A DNA stretch of 64,000 bases from Malurus cyaneus samueli (Eukaryota; Chordata; Aves; Passeriformes; Maluridae). Location: positions 22,280,267 through 22,344,266 of the forward strand of contig CM019214.1 in NCBI GenBank assembly GCA_009741485.1, given 5' to 3'. Every line of letters starts with the position of its first letter. Within the stretch, counting starts at the first letter, position 1. The position numbers and the translations under genes were made by a program. Below the pieces are notes generated by a model. The model was not told where the DNA came from. It saw only the letters and a program-made list of their open reading frames with translations, and made no database searches. Positions 54,100 through 64,000 of the stretch are shown in pieces.

Positions 54100-55743
54100 C
54101 CTGGTAGACTAAAGAAATGCATGCTATGTCAAATCTAACATTTTGTAGGAAATAATATTTTATACAGCTTAACCTTACCTTCCCTTGGAAATGAGCCTGT
54201 TAATCAGAATGGCAAAAGTGGGTGAAGTAAATGTCATTAAGTTGCTTACAAGGAGACAAGGGAGCATCCTGCCATGGTTAAAAGAGTTGAAAGTTGCATG
54301 ATTGTACCAGCTCTTGGAAGGATAGCACAAAATAAATGCATTTTTTCCTGAATTATTTCATACTTCTCATGTAATTCTTTGCAATTACAGCCTGGCCGAC
54401 ACTGAAGGTTCAAAATATGTTTACTGCTTTACAATGCCTATTCACACAGCATATGAATATACAGTAGAGAGCTAAAAACATGCTTCCAGTGGGGTTTTGG
54501 AGTTTCCATTTTATAACAGACTGATTTTTTTTTTCTTTAATAGCTCCAAAAGCCTCTGTAAAGTATCTGACAGTACTGAATGAATAAAGCTTTTCTGGTG
54601 ATGGATGTTAAATGCATTCTTCAATAGATATCTGCAGGTAAAGGTTAACAGCTGAGAAAGGCCATCCATTTTCATCTTTTCACTTCTGCTTTCTAATTGA
54701 AAATTATGATTTCCATTTAGGAAACCAAAATAAAGTGTTCTTTTGGCTTTCATTAGGGCCAAGTCTCCTGTGATAGCATTTGTTCATTTAGGGCTTACAT
54801 TGACTAGGAAAATGCAGAGCAGTGCAGGATGTAATATAATTACTGTTGAAAAAGTGAGAAGGAAAAAATGGTTTAAGAATTTTCCATTTTTTTCTTCCCA
54901 CTTCTCACATCATCTGTGGATTGAATTATGTATGTTTCCTAAAACTAAGTACCCCCATTTTGGGATCTGGGAAAAGGTAAAAAAAAAAAAAAATCTACTT
55001 AGTAGAATTTAAGAAAGAAGAATTAAATCAGAAGGTTCATAAGCTTCTTCGTGCATACAATCTTAATTTGCATGAAGTCAGATCTTAGACATGTAAAGAA
55101 ACAAAACTCTGTGAATATAATGAAAAAGTATATGTTTTCATTACTGCTAGAAATGTTAAATCAATGTTTAACATTTACTCAGGTGTATGACTCTTTTTGA
55201 AACAATTTGTTAAGTAGGATTTTTCACATTTCACTTGTGTTCCATATAAAACAAGTTGTGTATGATTATAAATATTTGTGCTCTGTGAAAATATTTCCAC
55301 ACTTTAATATCAAGTAGGTACCTAGCTGCCTCAAGTCTCTTTTATAATCTCATCCATAAAGACTAGCTGAGTTTCTATCAGAAGATATTTCAGCCAAGTA
55401 AAAAGGTGAGACATAATACATCGATTTACATAGATTGTCTGGCCCAAAACCAAGTACCACATTGAGACTAATTATTCATGGCAAAAATTCCATGCCTTTG
55501 TACTTTTCAGTGGGATTGCATTAGTCCCCAGCAAGACGTTAGCAGTGAAACTTTTATTCTACTGAGAATCTTTCAGGGAAAAACACTGACATTAAAGATT
55601 TATGCTTTCAATACAGATAACTTAGTTACTGTAAATTTCTAGGAGATTTGACTGTAAAGCTTCTTCTGTATCATTTTCCTTTTATAAAAAAAATGTCAAC
55701 AAAATTCCTGTTCTTTGGACAGAGGGGAAACAAACCAACCATC

Positions 55744-55812
55744 AACAAAAAAAAAAAAACAAACAAACAAAAAAAAAAAAAACCAACCAAAAAATAAAAT
55801 AAAAAAGAAAAA
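55744..55812. repeat. A-rich tract of the (A)nC type
   Basis: A runs with CAAACAAACAAAC and CCAACCAAC interruptions, like the tracts at 5795 and 21598. Confidence 0.8.
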
Positions 55813-55903
55813 ATCCCACACTCTTTACCTGTCATTTTTATTTCACTGTGGGAAGTAGGAGGAATCAAACACACATTCTGGCCTAGATTCTTAATTGTTC
55901 TTA

Positions 55904-55929
55904 ATCAAGGACTTGTATTAGTCCTTGAT
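55904..55929. repeat. Perfect 10-bp inverted repeat, 6-nt loop
   Basis: ATCAAGGACT (55904-55913) pairs with AGTCCTTGAT (55920-55929). Confidence 0.85.
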
Positions 55930-56484
55930 AAAAATACAAGGATTTCAGTTCTGAATATCCTTGAATAAAGGGTAGCTTACAGATGTTGTACTCCCAAAAT
56001 AGAAGATAGAACAAGCTATGACTCATAAGGTCCTAATTTCATCTTTACTTTTCCCTTGCTCTTGGGAGAAATTACTTTGCTTCAATTGATGACTTCTCAA
56101 AGAAGCAAAAGATTTCACTTTTTTGCTAATGTGGATTACAGATTGACAAAAAAAAAAGGGTTTTTTTTCATAGCAGTAGAGTGACAGGAGAGTAATTGCT
56201 TTTTGCTATACAACCATAACCAGGAGCTCATAGCTCTTTGTATCTGCTTATATGTATGTGCACATGGGTCTACAATGCTAGACTCAAAATTGTTTCTTTC
56301 AGAAATGGTCTCATCTTCATTTTCCAATACTGTAAATCCATTTTTAAAGAAAGGATATTTCAATCACTTATCTTGGTACATGGAAGTTTCTGCTGTTTTT
56401 TGGAGGTGAAGAACTTAAATTATTTGGTTATTTTACAAGGAAAGAAAACTGGAGCCTTTTTGAAAAACCTGGCCTCTCATATAT

Positions 56485-56775
56485 TTGAGCCCTGACAACA
56501 GCTTTGATGCTGTTCTCTGGATGGACTCAGGGATTTTCACGTTCTTCTTAAATCATGGGGTCCAGAAGTGTACATTATTCAATGTGAGGCAGAATAAAGT
56601 GGGATAACTCTCTATTTTGAGCTTCTGGTGATGCACCCCAGGATGGGGTTTGCCCTCTTTGCTGCCTGGGCATCCTGGAGACTCCTGCTGAGCCTGCTAT
56701 TAACCAGCACCCTCAGAGCCCTTCCTGCAGGACTGCTCTCCAGCTGCTCCTCTCTCCATGTATACCTGTGGTTTT
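56485..56775 (-). mobile_element. Old CR1 LINE fragment
   Basis: GATGCTGTTCTCTGGATGGA, GGTCCAGAAGTGTACATTAT, GATGCACCCCAGGATGGGGT, then CCAGCACCCTCAGAGCCCTT and GCTCTCCAGCTGCTCC follow the order of the reverse-complemented CR1 reverse transcriptase end, with many substitutions and deletions. Older or from a more divergent subfamily than the other copies. Ends are approximate. Confidence 0.75.
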
Positions 56776-57864
56776 TCTTGTGATTCTAGTCAAGGCTCAA
56801 TTGAAGTCCAAGCTAATTTTACTGACCTCTTAATAGTGCCTACTGAAGCCATCTAGTCATGCCTGTGGCTGATAAGAGAGAATAAAATCCAGCTAGCTTG
56901 CTTTTCCATAAGTATCAATAATTTTTCAGTAATTTTAATCTCTTTGGCACCTTTAAAAATCTAAATTAAAAAGTTATTCAATAAAAATCTGTCTTCATAA
57001 GCAATATTTTTATTAGAAATACTTTTCCTGCCTTATGACCTTCCTATAGGATGTGTACATGGACAACACTTACCAGAAAATATTCGAGAGATTTACTTCA
57101 AATGCAGTCTTCTGAACGAAAAACTTTATGGGGAAGAAAAAATCCATTATGCCTGCCTATTAAATTAACAGAGACCTTGAACTACTATTTCTTCTTCATA
57201 ATTGTGTTCAATATATTCAATAACCTGTGGGACAAATTTTTCTAATATTCATGATGAAATCCTCATGCTGTTTGAATCAATAGGACTTTTGCCTTTCAAC
57301 TTAAGGTATCCAGTTTTGACCTTCAGATTGTTTTGCTCAAAACACAATATCTTCTCTTGTTGCAGATAAGGTCTTCCTTTTATTTTAATAACTTGAGTCT
57401 GTCATTTGCAAAGATCATAACAGGAAGCAAATCACTCCAACAAAGAAGTATCTCAGTCTGGTAATCAGTTTGCTATATGGCTGAATCATCAAGGACAAAT
57501 TGCCTGCATCTTGGTATATGCCAAATGATGGTACCTAAATGAAGAATATATTAAAATTCTCATATTTGGAAACACCTTCCATGTCATCTCAATGAAGAGA
57601 AATTACATTTAGAAACATAAAAAAAAACCCGTCACCACAGAAATTCTAAATTGGTGACATTTTACCCTTTCCACATTATTTTATTTTTTTCTGAAGACAG
57701 TACTCAGAATGGATGACTTTGATATAACCTGCCTCAGGGAAATGAAATTGATACCTTAGGGAAATAATACGTAGAGAGATACTGCTTTAGAAATTCTGAT
57801 GAATCACCTATGCAATTTTCTATTTAGAAGAAGTAAATAGCAGACAAGGTCACAGAAATCATAT

Positions 57865-58485
57865 AGTCATACAGTCACGGAATGGCCTGGGTTGGAAGGC
57901 ACCTTAAAGATCATCTAGTTCCAACCCTTGTGCCACAGCCAGGGACACCTTCCAGTGAACCAGGTTCCTCAGAGCCTCATCCCTGGCCTGGACCATTGCC
58001 AGGGAGGGGGCATTCAATACTTCTCTGGGCAACCTGTTTCAGTCCTTCACCTTTAGTAAAGAATATTTTTCTAATATCTAATCTAAACCTACTCTTAGTT
58101 TGGAACCATTCCCACCTGTCCTGTCACTTTGTGTTCTTGTAACAGTCCCTCTCCATGGTTCTCGTGGACAATTAGGTCACTCCAAAACCTTTCCTTTCCC
58201 AGGATGAATAATCCCAGTTTTCTTAGCTTTTCCTGATAGGAGAGGTACTCCATCCCTCTAATTAACTTTGTGGCCCTCCTCTGCATTCACTCCAACAGGT
58301 CAATATCCTTCCTGAGCTGGGGGTTCAGGGGGTCTCACCAGAACCACCTCTCTCAGCTTGCTGGTCATGCTTCTTTTGATGCAGCCCAGGATGCAATTGG
58401 CTTTCTGGGAAGGAAGGACATTTGCTGGGCTGTGTCCAGCCTCTCATCCGCCAGCACCCTCAAGTCCTTCTTGGCAGGGCTGAGA
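57865..58485 (-). mobile_element. CR1 LINE 3' end with ORF2 C-terminus
   Basis: The + strand opens with TACAGTCACGGAATGGCCTG and GGTTGGAAGGCACCTTAAAG, which is the reverse-complemented CR1 3' terminus. On the - strand the frame near 58095-58286 reads MQRRATKLIRGMEYLSYQEK ... LRKLGLF, a motif found at the C-terminus of CR1 reverse transcriptases. The fragment ends near CTTCTTGGCAGGGCTGAG. Better preserved than the 56485 copy. Confidence 0.9.
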
Positions 58486-59580
58486 AAATAAGAATTTGTG
58501 ATATTGGTCACTTATGAATATAGTTGACATATCTACAGTATAATACACTTTACTTAGGAAATAATGAGTATCTTTCCTTTTTTGGTGAAACAAAACATGC
58601 TTATTGTTGCTTATAAGAAAAGCCAGACTGCGTAAAAACAGTGTCTTTGGTTGGTCTCACTGATCACTACCCCATAGCACTGGTTAAAAATGTAATTTAA
58701 GCAGACAGATTTAGGGAAAGTTCCTGTACTGATGAGTACAATAACTAAAGTTAGGCTCAGCATGTGTCTAAGTGAATTGTGATTTTCTGACTTTCCTTGT
58801 TTTTAACTTTAAGGACAACTACAGGATGATTATGAACTATACCAGTATTCAAAAAACTACATCCAATTCAGTGTGCTGTAAGTTTGTATTCTAAACAGTT
58901 GTTTTCCATTTTTTTCTGTTTTACTTTTCTTGATACTTCCCTGAAATAGAGTGATCAATCAAAATTAGTTGCCAGTGATGACATCCTACATGTCTCAAAT
59001 TTGACCTACAGATATTAATTGAATTTGGTTATGTTGCCTGTAAGCAACTACCTGCGCTTGAGCAATTGAGACATTTTACAAAATATACAAAACATTGGTT
59101 TAAGGAGTGTAGGCAGTTTTTCCATGCAACTTGAATCATGAATAAAAAGAAAGGGTAGGAATTTGTACAGTTCTCTTCATGTCTAGGCATGCAAAACAGT
59201 AGTCTAGAATATTTATAAAATTTATATGAGATGTACTGGAAGTGGTGTCAGAACTTCAGCTTAAAAAAAAAGATCAAGGAATCAGTGCTTATAGATAAAA
59301 AATACTTTTTAGTTTTCTTGAAGACATTGTGAGCTACAGTTTAGGGTGAAACTCAGGATTTCGAACATTAGACACCCTAAAAGTTACCACATATTTACTT
59401 CTATTGTTTTATAGTTATTGTGAGATGGAATATTATTAAATATCTTCAAATAGAATTTACTCTTCAAGACAAAAGAGTGTTTAAAGAAGTGTATTAAGCA
59501 AAACTGTGAACTTTGTGCATCACTCAGGAGATTAGGAATCAGACTACATCATCCTAGACAAAGCTGTTCATTTACTGAGC

Positions 59581-59634
59581 TTCCTCACAGAGAAATGTGA
59601 GGAACTTCACTTTCAGCTTTCATGTTGAAAGTGA
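59581..59634. repeat. Two adjacent perfect 9-bp inverted repeats
   Basis: TTCCTCACA / TGTGAGGAA (59581-59589 and 59596-59604, 6-nt loop) is followed two bases later by TCACTTTCA / TGAAAGTGA (59607-59615 and 59626-59634, 10-nt loop). The two hairpins are back to back on either strand. Confidence 0.85.
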
Positions 59635-59854
59635 GCAGAAGTATTGAAGTAACAAGAGGCGATAACTTCATAGACATTCAGACGATCAGTGGTGAATTCA
59701 AGAAGACAAGTGTCAATCTTTGAATGCTGGGTTACTACATTCTGTAATAAGTAATGATTGTTTGAAAACAGCTGCTATAGAAACCTTCTACGTGATCAGC
59801 ACAAGAGGTATGGACAGAGTCAATTCCCTTAATAAAATAAGGATTTCAGTATGT

Positions 59855-60400
59855 TGTCATGGTTTCACCCAGCCAGCAACCAAACCCCACACAGGCACTC
59901 ACTCACTCCTGTACCTGTAAGATCAGGGACAGAGCTGGAAGGGTGAAAGCCAGAAAACTTCTGGGATGAGATAAAGACAGCTTGATAGAGAAAGCAAATG
60001 CCAGTCACACAAGCAAAGCAAAACAAAGAATTAATTCAGTATTTTCCAGGCAGGCATGTGTTCAGCCATCTACAGGAGTGCATGGCCTCATCACATCTAA
60101 TGGTGACTTGGGAGGACAAATGGCATTGTTCCAAATGTCTCCCTCTTCCTGCTTCCTCTTCCACTTTATATACTGAGCTGGATGTCATATGGTCTGCAAT
60201 ATTCCTTTGATCAGTTGTCTCCTACTTCCTCCCCAGCGTGGCAGTAGAAAAATCAAAAAAGGCCTTGCCTCTGTGTAAGCAGAACTCAGCAATAACAAAA
60301 ACATCCCTATTACCAACCCTTGTTCTGCACAAATCCAAAACACATCCCCATACCAGCCACTGTGAAAAAAAATAACTCTATCCCAGTCAAAACTGACACA
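59855..60400 (+). mobile_element. Second solo LTR of the same endogenous retrovirus family
   Basis: Starts TGTCATGGTTTCACCCAGCC and ends near GTCAAAACTGACACA. It shares the ordered landmarks of the LTR at 29779: GATAAAGACAGCTTGATAGA, GTGTTCAGCCATCTACAGGA, TTTATATACTGAGC, AACAAAAACATCCCTATTAC, and AAATAACTCTATCCCAG. TTTATATACTGAGC could be a TATA-like core. The flanking 5-mers TATGT and TATAT differ at one base and may be a decayed target duplication. No internal viral sequence is present, and the two LTRs are 29 kb apart, too far to be a pair without intact internal genes. Confidence 0.82.
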
Positions 60401-62179
60401 TATATTTCTTTTGTCCATGGACTAGTTAAAAAAACCCTATTTTTTTATATCTCTTGTGATCCTACAATTATAACATCTTTGAAATGTTCATCTTTCAGAA
60501 TAAGATAATATTGCTAAGCAGAATGTATGGTTTGCAGATACAATGATTATTAAAACATTGGCCTTTAAAATAATGATTATCCTCATAGCCAGGATAACAG
60601 AGAAGGGAACAACCTATTGAGTAGAATGTTAATTTCTTCCTATGCTACTTTTACACTTCCAGATTTTTTTCAATTTTACACAGTTCCCTAATTCTTGCTA
60701 CAGTCGAAATAAGGTCAAACATTTCTAAGAGCAGCTGTTACAAGAAATTTCTTCTTGCTTAGTCGTTTTCCTAGGGCACTGACTCTGTTCTGTCCTGTAA
60801 AGGAGGAAATTTCCTCATTAAAGTAGCACTTTAAATATTGAAGCATCCAGGACTAGTACAACGATAATTTGTTATCTTGTAAGACCAAGAAATTACAAAT
60901 GCAAACAAATATTCCCTATTAAGAATCAACCAAAATTATAAGTGGTTAAGGAACATATTTAACATTAATAATGTTTGGCTCAGTGGAAAAGATCCCCACA
61001 AAACTGGTTTCTCCATCCTGAAGTGTGAAATCTTGTGTAAAGCCGTAACTTCTGATTCTCAGTTCTTCCAACAATAGTAATTTCAAAGAGTAATTGTTCT
61101 GTTTTTCCATAACATTTTTTGTTGTAATTATATTCAGTTTTAATTAGAATTTTTAGCTTGGTCATGACTGTCTGGAAATTTCATATCATATGAAGTGCTT
61201 GCTGACTTTGAGACCCCAGCAACTATCTTTGACCCCTGAATTTTTCATTCTCCCATTTCCCTTTCAATGATGAATTAGGACACAGGATAGGGAACTGGGA
61301 GAACTTGCCTTGAACTGAGTGATGAGTAAATCAGAGGCAAAGTTCCTTCCTTTAACCTGTTCTAGCAAACATGCAGCTCTGGACTGAGAGAAAGCATTTC
61401 ACAGGTATGACTGAAAGCAGTTTCTGCAGATCATAATAGTAACTTGAGCAAACTCATCCATTTTACTTATGGTTGCATAAGCATTGGAACTGGCATATGC
61501 AAGACAATGGGAAAGGTGGTTTGCAGCCTGAAGTTCAAAAACAAAAAGCATGAAAAGAATAGATCAGAGTCCCATTTTCAGATGTTTCCAATATAATAAA
61601 TATTTTTCAGTATTCCTGAAAACAAAGATGACAGCATCAGAAACTCTCTAACCCATGTTTGTGGAAAGGTAATTCTTTGATACAGAAGGGGGCTGAAATG
61701 TTGTCATCAGATTCTTTGATCATCTGGTTCTTCTATCACTTTTTTCTGAAAGATACTGCTGTAACTTTGTCATATTCCTTATAATGTCTTCTGATGGTGC
61801 CAGTAACTTGTTCACATCCCTGAAAAGATGCTTGCACAAGTGCAATCAAAATGATCACAAATGTCAAGCTCGTAAAAAAATGAAAAGAGAGTGAAACTTT
61901 AATCCTCTCCCATTTCCTGCTCAGTGGAACGTGTTTTTTAAAGCGTGCATTTGCATTCTGGACCACGGATCCCTGATCCTCCTGAAGGCTGCTGTGCATT
62001 GGTGGTTTCACACACTGCCCCAGCCCTATTCCAACAGATTCCAGCCATTAGGCAAGAAGAAATGGGCATTTGGGAGGAAGGGAGACGCAGGAAATACTCT
62101 TGAAAACGAGAGAGGCTGAGATTTTTATCCCACTTCATAATGCAGCAGAGAAAGGAATTAAACACACTGACCACATAAT

Positions 62180-62189
62180 NNNNNNNNNN
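62180..62189. other. Assembly gap, 10 N
   Basis: Ten N characters in the last intron, the same size as the gap at 4436, so probably a placeholder. Confidence 1.
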
Positions 62190-64000
62190 TTTGTAGACCT
62201 GACAATACCTTAATTTATTTCACTGCATGTATTTGTTCTGTGCAGTGTTTTCAGAGTAATACTCTAGCCATGTTAAAAAGTGGATATACCTGTTGAAGTG
62301 CAAAACAGAAAATAACATTTAAAAAGCCTTTCTGGTTCAAGCCACTAGTAGTTTTATCCATTAGCTCCTCTTGGTGTATTCTACCTCCTATGCCACATAA
62401 ATCAGTAATCTTTGACCTCTTGATGCAGGGACATGAAATGTCATATTTCCTTAAGTTGATTGCTTTCATGTATTCCTCCTAATGATACCATGTGTCTTTG
62501 TTCTCCCTGGTAACCTGGGAATCACATCCAAATCCTCTTAGTCAGAACTGACTGTTTCATATGAGCATGAGCCATTTTTTGCATCCTGCCTGAGGATGAT
62601 GGGGCTGAAGGTGACCTCTGACATGGTTTCAATAATCATTTTCTGAAGCTTGCTGGGTATTTTGCACATGGACTGTCTGGACAGTTATGTCCAATGGGAT
62701 GATTGGCTTCTAAAAATAGGAGAATTACAAATAAAATGGGAATGAGCAAAACTGAATGCCAGGAGCAGAGAAAATACTCAGATGCCAGGTAAAGAAAAGA
62801 TTTCAACCAGATCTGATCTAGGTCATCTTCATGTTGAATTGAGGCTGAATTTGATGCTAAGGCTTAAGACAAAAGGACCTCTAATTGTTAAGAGTAGTTA
62901 TTAAGTATTTATACTTTTTAAAGTTATTTCTTAATATCATGCCCTTTAAGTTACTATGTAGATTGCCTCTTATTAGACTTTTTTGTAACTGGTTAATTAT
63001 TTAAACCTTCATTGTTTTTATATGACAAAGACTGAGCAACAAGAATAACTGAATGAAAGCTGTAAGTGTGCACATGCATGAAGGGAAGGCTTAGTCTGTG
63101 ACAGAGGTACTGTGCATGTGGCTATCACTGAACTGACATCCAACTTGCCTGGTTAAAGCCCTGTGGTGTGACTGACAAGGTTGTGTGTTTAGCAAATAGT
63201 CTGATGTGGAAAACATGTTTGAGCCAAGAACAAAGAACATATTGAAAATAAATAAGTGCTATTTGTTTTCAAAACAGCTTTCTTAAAGGAAGGCATAAAT
63301 AAATAGCAAGTTACACATGCATATATTTTCTTCTGTATTAACTTTTCTGAAATCATGGCTGTACTAGCATTTAGTTATGTTTGAGAGTTTTCCTTATTTT
63401 TTTTATAATCTAATTACATTGTTATAAATGGTATTTACCTTTTTCTTTAAATCATGTGTTTTGAAATCCCCAGAGCATTTTTCAGTTAAGAATATTCAAT
63501 ATTAATTCATGATAGTATAAATCTAGGTTTTTTGTAAGCAAGTTCTAGGCTTTGCATGAATGTGGAAAATAATATTTTTATGTATAGTTCTCATCAGTAA
63601 TATTTTTTCTTAAGTGATTCTAAGCTTTACCTACCCAATTTATTTGGCTCCAACTTCACTTTTTTATTTTTCTGCCTGCCTGTTCTACACAGATAGATTT
63701 GTAACTTTTTATGACTAAAATAGTCATTATTGTTGAAGAGACTCAAAATACATTTGTTTCATCATAGAAAATAAAATCTTGTCAAAGTCCTTGAAAAACA
63801 ACAGAAGAAAAATAATTGCCTTTTTCTGAAGAGCAGTGCTTGGTGCAGGGGGAATCACTACATTCCTCACTGGTACAAACAAGCAGACTTTTTGATGAAA
63901 GCCAGTTGTATATACCGCATGGTGTACAAAAGATCAGTTCATTAACATATTTTAATAATTCTAAATTACATTCCAAATGCATTCTGAATAGTTCTGCATT

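Noticed and set aside
58095..58286. - strand frame with a QRRATKLIRGMEYL motif
   Set aside because: It is the C-terminus of a CR1 reverse transcriptase in a truncated element, reported as a mobile element instead of a gene.

Overview
The window is intronic-rich vertebrate DNA, almost certainly from a bird. It covers the first coding part of a neuroligin-4 gene (NLGN4, called NLGN4X in most avian annotations) on the + strand. Evidence for a bird is the repeat content: the recognisable interspersed repeats are CR1 LINE 3' ends and two LTRs of an endogenous-retrovirus family common in birds. No Alu, B1/B2 or L1 sequence was recognised. The base composition is AT-rich and genes are sparse. Species cannot be fixed from this window. 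Layout: 1-1040 is the end of a 5' intron (or upstream DNA). 1041-1882 is the exon carrying the 5' UTR end, start codon, signal peptide and first 157 codons. 1883-43310 is a 41.4 kb intron. 43311-43370 is a 60-nt, in-phase cassette exon that matches the neuroligin splice-site-A (SSA) insert in position, phase, length and composition; it is too short to stand out as an ORF. 43371-46851 is a 3.5 kb intron. 46852-47004 is a 153-nt constitutive coding exon holding the [10 protein letters not shown] motif. 47005-64000 is the start of another long intron, and the next coding exon (after LGVLG) lies beyond the window. All four inspected splice junctions between coding exons have AG/GT ends and matching phase 1, so skipping or including the 60-nt exon keeps the frame. 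The product is a type-I synaptic adhesion protein with an inactive cholinesterase-like ectodomain that binds neurexins; the SSA insert lies in that ectodomain. The most informative observations are the SSA cassette exon with its weak donor, a TGCATG (RBFOX-type) element 33 nt downstream and a pyrimidine-rich, PTB-like tract upstream. Next come two upstream ORFs in the probable 5' UTR, one ending 3 nt before the start codon. The introns hold six CR1 fragments (five antisense to the gene), two LTRs, several microsatellites including (ATTCT)12 and a (CA)27-class repeat, recurrent A-rich tracts, a few perfect short inverted repeats and two 10-N assembly gaps. I saw no second gene, no tRNA or rRNA, and no wholly new gene system; most other ORFs are chance frames in AT-rich intron or lie in repeats.
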